Below, in pieces: positions 34,642 through 42,873 of a stretch of 64,000 nt of DNA. The position numbers and the translations under genes are program-made. The DNA is taken from NCBI RefSeq assembly GCF_900115395.1, contig NZ_FOWE01000006.1, positions 62,001 to 126,000 on the forward strand, in the 5' to 3' direction. Every line of letters begins with the position of its first letter. Position 1 is the first letter of the stretch. The DNA is from Geodermatophilus obscurus. Its GTDB lineage: Bacteria; Actinomycetota; Actinomycetes; Mycobacteriales; Geodermatophilaceae. Below the pieces are notes generated by a model. That model saw only the letters and a list, made by a program, of their open reading frames with translations. It did not search any database and had not been told where the DNA came from.

Positions 34642-34682
34642 GGCCCCACCCTGCCCTGGCGCTCCCCCCACCCCGCGGGCCG

Positions 34683-34696
34683 GTTCCACGTGGAAC
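34683..34696. promoter_or_regulatory. Candidate parS site (ParB binding), intergenic
   Basis: Third exact copy of GTTCCACGTGGAAC, in the 128-base gap between the divergent Pth2-like and asnO genes. Confidence 0.7.
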
Positions 34697-34769
34697 GGCC
34701 GTGTTGCGTCGGTGTGACGATCATCCCGAGGCGCTGCAGCGCACAGGGACCTGCGGTTGGATCGAAGCC

Positions 34770-36551
34770 ATGTGCGGCCTCTCCGGCGAGATCAGGTTCG
34801 ACGGCTCCCTGGCCGACACCACCGCGGTCGCGCGGATGGTCGAGGCCCTCGTCCCCCGCGGGCCCGACGGGCAGGGCCAGTGGAGCTCCGGCCGCGTGGC
34901 GTTCGGCCACCGCCGACTGTCGGTCATCGACCTGTCGGCCAGCGGCTCCCAGCCCATGGTCGACAGCGAGCTCGGGCTCGAGGCGGTCTTCAACGGCTGC
35001 ATCTACGACTACAAGGAGCTGCGCGCCGAGCTCGAGGGCCACGGCTACCGGTTCTTCTCCACCAGCGACACCGAGGTCCTGCTCAAGGGCTACCACCACT
35101 GGGGCCTCGACTTCGTCGACCACCTGCACGGCATGTTCGTCGTCGTCATCCACGAGCGCGACACCGGTCGGGTGGTCATGGCCCGCGACCGTCTGGGCAT
35201 CAAGCCGCTCTACCTCGCCGAGACGCCGGGCCGGCTGCGGTTCGCCTCCTCCCTGCCGGCCCTGCTGCGCGCCGGCGACGTCGACACCTCCATCGACCCG
35301 GTCGCGCTGCACCACTACCTGACCTGGCACGCCGTCGTCCCGGCGCCGCGCACGCTGCTCAACGGCGTCCGCAAGCTCCCGCCGGCCACCGTCCGCGTCC
35401 TCGAGGCCGACGGCACCAGCCGCGAGCACCGCTACTGGGAGCCCACCTACGAGCGCCGCGCCGAGCACTCCGGCTGGTCGGCGCGCGACTGGGAGGACGC
35501 GATCGAGGAGGCGCTGCGGGTCGCCGTCCGCCGTCGCCTGGTCTCCGACATCCCCGTCGGCGTCCTGCTGTCGGGCGGCCTGGACTCCAGCCTGATCGTC
35601 GGCCTGCTGGCCCAGGAGGGGCAGACCGGCCTGGCCACCTACTCGATCGGCTTCGAGACCGTCGGCGGGCACGCCGGCGACGAGTTCCGCTACTCCGACG
35701 TGATCGCCGAGCGGTTCGAGACCGACCACCACCGCATCCGGGTCTCCTCCGACGAGCTGGCCGCCGCGCTCGGCCACGCCATCGGCGCGATGGCCGAGCC
35801 GATGGTCAGCCACGACGTCGTCGCCTTCGACCTGTTGAGCGAGCGGGTCAGCCAGTCGATCCGCGTCGTGCAGTCCGGCCAGGGCGCCGACGAGGTGTTC
35901 GCCGGCTACCATTGGTACCCGCCGCTGGCCGACGTCGGCCGCGAGGAGGCCGTCGAGCGCTACGCGCGTTCGTTCTTCGACCGGCGGGCCGACGACATGC
36001 GCGCCCTGGTGGGCGAGCGCTACGCCCTCGACGGCGACCCGAGCCTGGACTTCGTCCGGGACCACATGTCCCGCGCCGGCGCGCAGACCGCCGTCGACGC
36101 CGCCCTGCGCCTCGACAGCGAGGTCATGCTCGTCGACGACCCGGTCAAGCGGGTGGACAACATGTCCATGGCCTGGGGCCTGGAGGCCCGCGTGCCCTTC
36201 CTCGACCACGACCTGGTGGAGCTGGCCGCGGCCTGCCCGCCGGAGCTCAAGCTGGCCGACGGCGGCAAGGGCGTGCTCAAGGCCCTCGGCCGCCGGATCA
36301 TCCCGCCGGAGGTCATCGACCGGCCCAAGGGCTACTTCCCGGTGCCGGCGATCACCCACCTCGAGGGCAAGGTGCTCGGCCTGGTGAAGGACGCGCTGTC
36401 CAGCGAGGCGGCGCGGGAGCGCGCGCTGTTCCGCCCCGAGTACGTCTCCCGGCTGCTCGACGACCCCAACGGCGAGCTCACGCCGCTGCGCGGCAACAAG
36501 CTCTGGCAGCTGGGCCTGCTGGAGCTGTGGCTGCAGGGCCACGGGGTCTGA
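34770..36551 (+). CDS. asnO: N-acetylglutaminylglutamine amidotransferase (NAGGN synthesis)
   Basis: A 593-residue class II glutamine amidotransferase/asparagine synthetase homologue. It makes the final amide of the osmoprotectant N-acetylglutaminylglutamine amide. MCGLSG fixes the start, because Cys2 must become the N-terminal nucleophile. The glutaminase domain (1-210) has HRRLSVIDLS and FNGCIYDY. The synthetase domain has the PP-loop LLSGGLDSSLIVG, then QSGQGADEVFAGY and VPFLDHDLVELA. The next gene, ngg, makes the dipeptide, so the pair matches asnO-ngg of Pseudomonas and Sinorhizobium. Expression is expected to rise under osmotic stress, though no promoter motif was recognised. Confidence 0.93.
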   Translation: MCGLSGEIRFDGSLADTTAVARMVEALVPRGPDGQGQWSSGRVAFGHRRLSVIDLSASGSQPMVDSELGLEAVFNGCIYDYKELRAELEGHGYRFFSTSDTEVLLKGYHHWGLDFVDHLHGMFVVVIHERDTGRVVMARDRLGIKPLYLAETPGRLRFASSLPALLRAGDVDTSIDPVALHHYLTWHAVVPAPRTLLNGVRKLPPATVRVLEADGTSREHRYWEPTYERRAEHSGWSARDWEDAIEEALRVAVRRRLVSDIPVGVLLSGGLDSSLIVGLLAQEGQTGLATYSIGFETVGGHAGDEFRYSDVIAERFETDHHRIRVSSDELAAALGHAIGAMAEPMVSHDVVAFDLLSERVSQSIRVVQSGQGADEVFAGYHWYPPLADVGREEAVERYARSFFDRRADDMRALVGERYALDGDPSLDFVRDHMSRAGAQTAVDAALRLDSEVMLVDDPVKRVDNMSMAWGLEARVPFLDHDLVELAAACPPELKLADGGKGVLKALGRRIIPPEVIDRPKGYFPVPAITHLEGKVLGLVKDALSSEAARERALFRPEYVSRLLDDPNGELTPLRGNKLWQLGLLELWLQGHGV

Positions 36552-36561
36552 GGAGGGATCC

Positions 36562-38325
36562 GTGGCCACGCCCCGGCTCGCCGGACTGCGCCGCCGCCCC
36601 GTCGCCGCGCCGCACGTCCCGGACCTGACGCGGCGCAGTTGGCAGAAGCCCTCGGAGCACGAGCTCGAGGGCATGGACACCGACGTCGTCCTCGACCTGG
36701 CGTGGGGCCGGCTGGTGTTCGGGCAGACCTTCGCCGAGATGCGGCACATCCTCGACGCGCTGCGGGCCGAGGGCGCCGGCCAGCGCGACATCTGCATCTA
36801 CGCCCGCGACCCGCACGTGCTCGTCGGCCTCGCGCCCGACGAGCTGTTCATCGACCCCAGCTACACCTACCGGCTCGACCTCCACCGCTACCGCGCGCGG
36901 CCCGAACTGATCCGCGGCGTGTTCGTCCGGACGGTGACCGCGCTGGAGGAGATGCAGGCGATCAACGAGATCTACGCCCGCAACGGCATGGTGACCGGTG
37001 ACCCCGAGGTCATGTGGGCCAACCACCGCACCCGCTGCTTCACCTACCTCGTCGCCGAGGACACGCGGACCCGCGCCATCGTCGGCACGGTCACCGGTGT
37101 CGACCACGTGCTCGCCTACGGCGACCCCGAGGGCGGCACCAGCCTGTGGTGCCTGGCGGCGGACGTGCAGAGCGCTCCGGCGGGCACCGGTGAGGCGCTG
37201 GTGCGGGTGCTGGCCGAGCGCTACGTCGGCCGGGGCCGCTCCTACGTCGACCTCTCGGTCATGCACGACAACTCCGCGGCGATCGCGCTGTACCGCAAGC
37301 TCGGCTTCGTCCGCGCGCCCGCCGTCTGCGTCAAGCGCAAGAACCCGATCAACACGCCGCTGTTCGCCCCCCGCCCGCCGGGCCTGGAGCGGCTCAACCC
37401 CTACGCGCGGATCATCGCCGACGAGGCGCTGCGCCGCGGCATCCGCGTCGAGGTGACCGACGCCGAGTTCGGCGAGATGCGGCTGTCCTTGGGCGGCCGG
37501 CGCGTGCTCACCCGCGAGTCGCTGTCGGAGTTCACCACCGCGGTCGCGATGAGCCGGTGCGACGACAAGCGGGTCACCCGGCGCATCGTCGCCGACGCCG
37601 GCGTCCGGGTCCCCCGCGGGGTCACGGTGCCCGAGGACGACCTCGGCCCCGCGCGCGACCTGCTGGCCGACTGCGGGGAGCTGGTGGTCAAGCCCGCCCG
37701 CGGGGAGCAGGGCAAGGGCATCACCGTGGGGGTCGAGACGGAGGGCGAGCTCGAGCGCGCGGTCGCCGCCGCCCGGCTGTTCTGCCCCGACGTGCTGGCC
37801 GAGGAGCTCGTCCCCGGCGACGACCTGCGCGTCGTCGTCATCGACCACCAGGTGGTCGCCGCCGCGGTCCGCCGGCCGGCCGAGGTGGTCGGCGACGGCC
37901 GCCGCACGGTCACCGAGCTCGTCCGGACCGTCAGCCGGCGCCGGGAGCGGGCCACCGGCGGCGAGTCGCGCATCCCGCTCGACGACACGACCACCGACGT
38001 CGTCCGCGCCGCCGGGTACGCCATGGACGACGTCCTGCCCGACGGCGAGCGGCTGCGCGTGCGGCGGACGGCGAACCTGCACACCGGTGGCACCATCGAG
38101 GACGTCACCGACCGGCTGCACCCCGACATCGCCGCCGCGGCGGTCCGGGCCAGCCGTGCCATCGGCATCCCCGTCACCGGCATCGACTTCCTGGTGCCCG
38201 CCGTCGACGGTCCCGACGCCGTCTTCGTCGAGGCGAACGAGCGCCCGGGGCTGGCCAACCACGAGCCGCAGCCCACCGCCGCGCGCTTCGTCGACCTGCT
38301 CTTCCCCGAGACCCGCCGCCGCTGA
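36562..38325 (+). CDS. ngg: N-acetylglutaminylglutamine synthetase (GNAT + ATP-grasp)
   Basis: A 587-residue bifunctional enzyme. The first half holds a GNAT acetyltransferase (about 125-265: IVGTVTGVDHVLAYGDPEGG, LVRVLAERYVGRGRSYVDLS, HDNSAAIALYRKLGFVRAPA). The second half is an ATP-grasp ligase (about 300-585: VVKPARGEQGKGITVGV, GDDLRVVVIDHQVVAA, VFVEANERPGLANHEPQPT). Together they build alpha-N-acetylglutaminylglutamine. The GTG at 36562 has a perfect AGGAGG upstream, 10 bases after the asnO stop, so the two are co-translated. The Pseudomonas cluster has a third gene for an M42 peptidase; none follows here. Confidence 0.93.
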   Translation: MATPRLAGLRRRPVAAPHVPDLTRRSWQKPSEHELEGMDTDVVLDLAWGRLVFGQTFAEMRHILDALRAEGAGQRDICIYARDPHVLVGLAPDELFIDPSYTYRLDLHRYRARPELIRGVFVRTVTALEEMQAINEIYARNGMVTGDPEVMWANHRTRCFTYLVAEDTRTRAIVGTVTGVDHVLAYGDPEGGTSLWCLAADVQSAPAGTGEALVRVLAERYVGRGRSYVDLSVMHDNSAAIALYRKLGFVRAPAVCVKRKNPINTPLFAPRPPGLERLNPYARIIADEALRRGIRVEVTDAEFGEMRLSLGGRRVLTRESLSEFTTAVAMSRCDDKRVTRRIVADAGVRVPRGVTVPEDDLGPARDLLADCGELVVKPARGEQGKGITVGVETEGELERAVAAARLFCPDVLAEELVPGDDLRVVVIDHQVVAAAVRRPAEVVGDGRRTVTELVRTVSRRRERATGGESRIPLDDTTTDVVRAAGYAMDDVLPDGERLRVRRTANLHTGGTIEDVTDRLHPDIAAAAVRASRAIGIPVTGIDFLVPAVDGPDAVFVEANERPGLANHEPQPTAARFVDLLFPETRRR

Positions 38326-38387
38326 CGGGAGTCCCCCGACGGGAGGCCCGCTGGCAGGAAAAGGCGAACTCTGGTTCACTGGTCGGC

Positions 38388-38514
38388 AGGAGGGGAGTAT
38401 CCCCACAGCGCGACCGTCGTCAGTACGTCCCCGCAGGAGGGGTCCGGCGGAGCGGGCCCGGGAACGGGTCGGGAGAGACCTCCGGTTGGTGCTCACCGAC
38501 TGGAGGCAAGACCC
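38388..38514 (+). promoter_or_regulatory. Probable yybP-ykoY manganese riboswitch upstream of the TerC gene
   Basis: The leader carries GGGGAGTATCCCC (38392-38404), GTCGTCAGTACG (about 38416-38427) and AACGGGTCGGGAGAGACC (38463-38480). This matches my recollection of actinobacterial yybP-ykoY aptamers, which bind Mn2+ and often precede TerC-type transporters. CCTCC at 38479-38483 can pair with GGAGG at 38389-38393 (aptamer stem P1) or with the ribosome site GGAGG at 38502-38506. Metal binding should therefore free the ribosome site and turn translation on. Confidence 0.78.
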
Positions 38515-39558
38515 GTGGACGTCCCCTTCTGGCTCTGGCTGGCCGTGCTCGGCCTCATCGTCGCCATGCTGGCCGTCGACCTGTTCGCCCACCGCCGCGC
38601 GCACGTCATCGGCGTGCGCGAGGCCGCCGTCTGGTCGGCGGTGTGGGTGGCGATCGGCGTCGGGTTCGGCGCGTGGGTGTGGGCGGAGTACGGCGCCGAG
38701 CTCGGCCAGCAGTACTACGCCGGCTACCTGATCGAGAAGTCGCTCGCCGTCGACAACGTGTTCGTCTGGGCGATCGTCTTCACGTTCTTCGCCGTGCCGC
38801 GGGAGTACCAGCACCGCGTGCTGTTCTTCGGCGTCCTGGGCGCGCTGGTGCTGCGCGGGGCGTTCATCGCCGGAGGCGCCGCCCTCATCGAGAACTTCTC
38901 GTGGGTGCCCTACCTGTTCGCTGCGTTCCTGCTGGTCACCGGTTACCGGATGCTCCGGCAGCGCGACGAGCACGTCGACCCCTCGCGGTCGCGCACGCTG
39001 CGGCTGTTCCGCCGGTTCGTGCCGATGACCGACGCCTACCACGGGCAGCGGTTCCTCGTCCGCCGCGGCGGCGTCCTGCTCGCCACTCCCCTGCTCGCCG
39101 TGCTGGTGCTCGTCGAGGTGACCGACGTCGTCTTCGCCGTCGACTCGATCCCGGCCATCTTCGCCGTCACCGACGAGCCGTTCCTCGTCTTCACCGCCAA
39201 CGCCTTCGCCATCCTGGGCCTGCGGGCGATGTACTTCCTGCTCGCCGACCTGATCCACCGCTTCGTGTACCTGAAGACGGGCCTGGCGCTGGTGCTGATG
39301 TGGGTGGGCGTCAAGATGCTGCTCAAGATCGACGTCTACTACGTCCCCACGACGGTCAGCCTCGCGGTGATCACCACGATCCTCGGCGTCTCGGTGTGGG
39401 CCAGCCTGCGCGCCACCCGCGGGCAGGGGCGGCGGGCGGTCGAGGCGCCGGTCACGCCGCCGTTCCGGGTGGCCACGGAGGAGGAGATGGCGTCGGTCGA
39501 GCCGCTGTGGCGGCGCGGGAGCCGGCGCGACACCCCGCTCCCCACCCGCACCCCGTAG
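38515..39558 (+). CDS. TerC-family integral membrane protein (probable Mn2+ exporter, Alx-like)
   Basis: A 347-residue membrane protein with about nine helices. Helix signatures AVLGLIVAMLAVDLFAHRRA, YLIEKSLAVDNVFVWAIVFT (conserved EKSLAVDN), VLFFGVLGALVLRGAFIAGG and LVEVTDVVFAVDSIPAIFAV (conserved DVVFAVDSIPA) are hallmarks of TerC/Alx. The acidic residues within these helices are thought to bind metal. The GTG at 38515 follows GGAGG at a spacing of 8; that ribosome site is the control point of the riboswitch. Mn2+-exporting members (E. coli Alx, B. subtilis YceF and YkoY) are controlled in this way, so manganese efflux is the most likely role. Tellurite resistance is the historical annotation. 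Confidence 0.93.
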   Translation: MDVPFWLWLAVLGLIVAMLAVDLFAHRRAHVIGVREAAVWSAVWVAIGVGFGAWVWAEYGAELGQQYYAGYLIEKSLAVDNVFVWAIVFTFFAVPREYQHRVLFFGVLGALVLRGAFIAGGAALIENFSWVPYLFAAFLLVTGYRMLRQRDEHVDPSRSRTLRLFRRFVPMTDAYHGQRFLVRRGGVLLATPLLAVLVLVEVTDVVFAVDSIPAIFAVTDEPFLVFTANAFAILGLRAMYFLLADLIHRFVYLKTGLALVLMWVGVKMLLKIDVYYVPTTVSLAVITTILGVSVWASLRATRGQGRRAVEAPVTPPFRVATEEEMASVEPLWRRGSRRDTPLPTRTP

Positions 39559-39562
39559 CGGA

Positions 39563-39629
39563 GACCGGGCATAGGAAGCTCTCCCCACGTTCTCGGCCCC
39601 GAGACGTGGGGAGAGCTTCCTATGCCTGG
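39563..39629. repeat. Long hairpin repeat, family end GACCGGGCATAGGAAGC (copy 2)
   Basis: The left arm from 39565 (CCGGGCATAGGAAGCTCTCC...) pairs with the right arm to 39629 (...GAGAGCTTCCTATGCCTGG). This gives about 31 pairs with one bulged T and one G-T, and a 2-base loop. The first 17 bases equal those of the hairpin at 21928, and the far end GCTTCC(T)ATGCCT matches too, but the middle is unrelated. It lies between the TerC and first crcB genes, both on the plus strand. Confidence 0.85.
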
Positions 39630-39641
39630 AGAGGTCCACCG

Positions 39642-40016
39642 GTGGCGTACCTGCTGGCCGCCCTCGGCGGTGCGCTCGGGGCGCTGGCCCGCTGGGGCGT
39701 GGCCGAGGCGCTCCCCTCCCAGGACGGCGGGTGGCCGTGGGCGACGCTGCTGGTCAACCTCACCGGCTGCCTGCTGATCGGCGTCCTCACCGGGGTCCTC
39801 GCGAACCGCTCCCCCGAGCCCGCCTGGGCCCGGCCGTTCCTCGGCGTCGGCGTGCTCGGGGGCTACACGACGTACTCGGCGTTCGCGGTGGAGGTCGTCG
39901 TCCTCGCCGACGCCGGAGCGCTGCCCGCCGCCCTCGGCTACGTGCTCGCCTCCGTCCTCGGCGGGGTGCTGGCGGTCGCCGCCGGCGTCCGCGCGGTGCG
40001 GCGGGGGTCCCCGTGA
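39642..40016 (+). CDS. crcB: Fluoride channel CrcB/FluC, first subunit
   Basis: A 124-residue four-helix membrane protein that exports fluoride. [18 protein letters not shown] opens with the G-x-x-R-Y/W motif. [17 protein letters not shown] carries the conserved pore Asn, and [19 protein letters not shown] holds the GG-TTYSAF motif with the pore Phe. The GTG at 39642 follows GGAGAGG. Its stop overlaps the start of a second crcB (GTGA). Paired crcB genes encode antiparallel heterodimers. No fluoride riboswitch is seen upstream. Confidence 0.93.
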   Translation: MAYLLAALGGALGALARWGVAEALPSQDGGWPWATLLVNLTGCLLIGVLTGVLANRSPEPAWARPFLGVGVLGGYTTYSAFAVEVVVLADAGALPAALGYVLASVLGGVLAVAAGVRAVRRGSP

Positions 40017-40363
40017 CGCCGTTGCTGGTCGCCGCCGGGGCCCTGGCCGGGGCGCCGCTGCGGCTGCTGGCCACCCGGCTGGCGGTCCGGGCCGGCCGCG
40101 ACCCCGCGCTGGGCACGCTCGCGGTCAACGTGGCGGGCTCGGCGCTGCTCGGCGTCCTGCTGGGCCTGGGCAGCGTGCCGGCGGAGGCCGTCGCGCTGGT
40201 GGGCACCGGCTTCTGCGGCACCCTGACCACCTTCTCCACCTTCGGCGCCGACGTCGTCCGGATGGTCGAGGAGCGTGCCGTCGGCCGGGCCGTCGGCCAG
40301 GTCGCGGCCACGCTCGTACTCGGCCTCGGCGTCGCGGCGGCGGGCTACCTGCTGGTCCGCTGA
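40013..40363 (+). CDS. crcB: Fluoride channel CrcB/FluC, second subunit
   Basis: A 116-residue paralogue of the preceding gene. [19 protein letters not shown] has the early Arg. [17 protein letters not shown] has the conserved Asn. [21 protein letters not shown] has the G-TTFSTF motif with the pore Phe. The topology is expected to be opposite to the first subunit. Translationally coupled by a 4-base overlap. Confidence 0.93.
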   Translation: MTPLLVAAGALAGAPLRLLATRLAVRAGRDPALGTLAVNVAGSALLGVLLGLGSVPAEAVALVGTGFCGTLTTFSTFGADVVRMVEERAVGRAVGQVAATLVLGLGVAAAGYLLVR

Positions 40364-40397
40364 GCGGCCTGCGGGTGCCGCCGGGCCGTGCTCTGGC

Positions 40398-40403
40398 TAG
40401 GGT
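40398..40403 (+). promoter_or_regulatory. -10-like element upstream of otsA
   Basis: TAGGGT ends 10 bases before the otsA ATG at 40414, and no Shine-Dalgarno sequence is present, so the transcript is probably leaderless or nearly so. Confidence 0.4.
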
Positions 40404-40413
40404 CGGGTCCGGT

Positions 40414-41829
40414 ATGGCGGGAACAGACGCGGGAGACGTGCAGGCGGACAGCCCGGTCGTCGTCGTGGCCAACCGGCTGCCGGTCGACCAGGTCACCGAC
40501 GACGACGGGACGACGCGCTGGCAGCGCAGCCCCGGTGGACTGGTCACGGCCCTGGAGCCCTTCGTGGCCGGGCGCGGCGGCGCGTGGGTGGGCTGGTCGG
40601 GGTCGGCCGGCGAGGCGCCCGAGCCCTTCGAGTCCGGCGGGATCTCGCTGGTCCCGGTCGAGCTCTCCGAGGAGGAGGTCGACCGCTACTACGAGGGCAT
40701 GAGCAACGCCTCCCTGTGGCCGCTCTACCACGACGTCGTCGAGAAGCCGGAGTACCACCGCACCTGGTGGGACACCTACGTCCAGGTCAACAAGCGCTTC
40801 GCCGACCGGACCGCCGAGGTCGCCGCCGAGGGCGCCATCGTCTGGGTGCACGACTACCAGCTGCAGCTGGTGCCGGCGATGCTGCGGCAGCGCCGGCCCG
40901 ACCTCACGATCGGCTTCTTCCTGCACATCCCGTTCCCGCCCTACGAGCTGTTCACCCAGCTGCCCTGGCGGTCGGCGATCGTCGAGGGGCTGCTCGGTGC
41001 CGACCTCGTCGGCTTCCAGCTGCCCAGCGCGGCCGCGAACTTCGTCCAGCTCGCCCGCCGCCTGCACGAGCTGCCCACCCGCGGCGCCACGATCGAGTAC
41101 GACGGCCGGACGGTGACCGCGCGCGCGTTCCCGATCTCCATCGACGTCGCCGCGTTCGACCGGCTGGCGAGCTCGCCGGAGGTGCTGGCGCGGGCGAAGG
41201 AGATCCGGGCCGAGCTCGGCGACCCGCAGAAGATGATCCTCGGTGTGGACCGGCTCGACTACACCAAGGGCATCAGCGTGCGGCTCAACGCCTTCGAGGA
41301 GCTGCTCGAGGACGGCGCCGTCGAGGCCCCCGCCACGGTGCTGGTGCAGGTGGCCACCCCCAGCCGCGAGCGCGTCGAGCACTACGTGCACATGCGCGAG
41401 ACGATCGAGCAGCAGGTGGGCCACATCAACGGGGTGTACGGCTCCATCGGCGGGCCGGCGGTGCACTACTTCAACCAGTCCATGCCGCGCGAGGAGCTCG
41501 CCGCCCTCTACCGCGCCGCCGACGTCATGCTCGTCACCCCCTACCGCGACGGGATGAACCTCGTCGCGAAGGAGTACGTGGCCGCCCGCGGTGACCACGG
41601 CGGCGCGCTGGTCCTGTCGGAGTTCGCCGGCGCCGCGTCCGAGCTGCGGCAGGCGTTCCTGGTCAACCCGCACGACGTCGCCGGCGTGAAGAACCAGCTG
41701 CTGCGCGCGCTGCGCGTCGAGCCGGCCGAGGGCGCCCGCCGGATGCGGGCGATGCGGCGGCACCTGGCCAAGCACGACCTCGACCACTGGGCGTCCTCGT
41801 TCTTCACCGCCCTCCGCGCGCAGGCGTGA
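40414..41829 (+). CDS. otsA: Alpha,alpha-trehalose-phosphate synthase
   Basis: A 471-residue GT20 glycosyltransferase that joins a glucose from a nucleotide sugar to glucose 6-phosphate, giving trehalose 6-phosphate. [13 protein letters not shown] starts the domain. [63 protein letters not shown] and [19 protein letters not shown] are the family's donor- and acceptor-binding motifs. The ATG at 40414 is preferred to the in-frame ATG at 40375, which would overlap the promoter-like TAGGGT. otsB follows with a 4-base overlap. The product protects against drying and osmotic stress. Confidence 0.95.
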   Translation: MAGTDAGDVQADSPVVVVANRLPVDQVTDDDGTTRWQRSPGGLVTALEPFVAGRGGAWVGWSGSAGEAPEPFESGGISLVPVELSEEEVDRYYEGMSNASLWPLYHDVVEKPEYHRTWWDTYVQVNKRFADRTAEVAAEGAIVWVHDYQLQLVPAMLRQRRPDLTIGFFLHIPFPPYELFTQLPWRSAIVEGLLGADLVGFQLPSAAANFVQLARRLHELPTRGATIEYDGRTVTARAFPISIDVAAFDRLASSPEVLARAKEIRAELGDPQKMILGVDRLDYTKGISVRLNAFEELLEDGAVEAPATVLVQVATPSRERVEHYVHMRETIEQQVGHINGVYGSIGGPAVHYFNQSMPREELAALYRAADVMLVTPYRDGMNLVAKEYVAARGDHGGALVLSEFAGAASELRQAFLVNPHDVAGVKNQLLRALRVEPAEGARRMRAMRRHLAKHDLDHWASSFFTALRAQA

Positions 41830-42569
41830 CCGCCGTCCCGGCGGGTCTGGCGACCGCGCTCACCGAGCTGGCCGGCCGCCGGCCCCTGCTGGTGGCCTCC
41901 GACTACGACGGCGTCCTGTCGCCCCTCGTCGGCGACCCCTCGGCCGCGGTACCGACGCCCGGCACCGGCGAGGCGCTGGCCCGGATCGCCGGGGCCGCCG
42001 GCGTCACGGTCGCCCTCGTCAGCGGGCGCGGCGTGGCGGACCTGCGGCGGGTCAGCGGCTGGCAGGGCCCCTACCGGTGGGTGGGCAGCCACGGGGCCGA
42101 GTACGACGGCCCGCTGACCGGAGAGCTCGCGAGCCGCCGCGACGCCCTCGCCGACCGGCTCGCGCCGCTGGTGGCCGCCGTCCCCGGCGCCCGGCTCGAG
42201 GTGAAGCCCGCCAGCGTGGCGGTGCACGTGCGGCAGGTCGCCGACCCCGCCGCGGCCGCCTCGCTGCTGTCGGCTGCGGATGCCGCCGCCGATCCGTCAC
42301 TGACGAAGAAGCCGGGCAAGGCGGTGCTCGAGCTCGCCGTCACCGACGCCGACAAGGGCAGCGCGGTGACCCGGCTGCGTGACGAGCTCGGCGCGGTCGC
42401 CGTCGTCTACCTCGGCGACGACCTCACCGACGAGGACGTGTTCCGGCGCCTCGGGCCTGCCGACGTCGGCGTGAAGGTCGGCGAGGGCGAGACGGCCGCC
42501 GGTCACCGCGTCGCCGATCCCGACGCGGCGCTCGACGTCCTCCGGCTGCTGGGCGACCTGCTCGCCTGA
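41826..42569 (+). CDS. otsB: Trehalose-6-phosphate phosphatase
   Basis: A 247-residue HAD-superfamily phosphatase that completes trehalose synthesis. Motif I is DYDGVLSP (nucleophile Asp about 26), motif II VALVSGR, motif III K in [10 protein letters not shown], motif [24 protein letters not shown] is the OtsB substrate-cap signature. The GTG overlaps the otsA stop (GTGA). A short hairpin follows. Confidence 0.93.
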   Translation: MTAVPAGLATALTELAGRRPLLVASDYDGVLSPLVGDPSAAVPTPGTGEALARIAGAAGVTVALVSGRGVADLRRVSGWQGPYRWVGSHGAEYDGPLTGELASRRDALADRLAPLVAAVPGARLEVKPASVAVHVRQVADPAAAASLLSAADAAADPSLTKKPGKAVLELAVTDADKGSAVTRLRDELGAVAVVYLGDDLTDEDVFRRLGPADVGVKVGEGETAAGHRVADPDAALDVLRLLGDLLA

Positions 42570-42571
42570 CC

Positions 42572-42591
42572 CCCGGGCGCGTCGCCCCGGG
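42572..42591 (+). terminator. Short hairpin after otsB
   Basis: CCCGGGCG (42572-42579) pairs with CGCCC-C-GGG (42583-42591), with one bulged C and a 3-base loop, just after the otsB stop. Confidence 0.45.
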
Positions 42592-42873
42592 AGCCCGGGT
42601 GACCGTCCAGCGGCCGGACGGCGAACCGCTCCTCCGGCGTCGACACGTCGACCGCGACCGGCTCCCCACCTGTGCGGATGCCGTCCCGGCGGGCGGGCGG
42701 GCGACCGGGCGCCGTCGACCTGCCGACGCCACTGCCGGTGGTCACCGCCGGGTGCACAACGATCCGATCGGCGGTGTCCCGCGGTCGCCGGCGCGGGCCC
42801 GGGGCGGCCCCACCATTCCTCCTGCACGCCCAGGACACCGGCCTCGGCGTCGCCCCGCGCCCTGGAGGCTCCC
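42592..42873 (+). other. Non-coding leader of the chemoreceptor cluster
   Basis: No gene is supported here. The region must carry the promoter for the first two chemoreceptors, but I recognise neither a sigma-70 nor a sigma-28-type element. CGTCGACACGTCGACC-like palindromic sequence occurs at about 42635-42650. Confidence 0.4.

Noticed and set aside
32443..35322. A 959-codon open frame running through the HNH gene and into asnO
   Set aside because: Only the first part has HNH/DUF222 homology; beyond about 33771 it is antisense to the Pth2-like gene and out of frame with asnO. It reflects the frameshift and high GC.
39559..39641. Possible fluoride (crcB) riboswitch before the crcB pair
   Set aside because: The space is filled by the repeat hairpin, and the conserved fluoride aptamer sequence is not seen.
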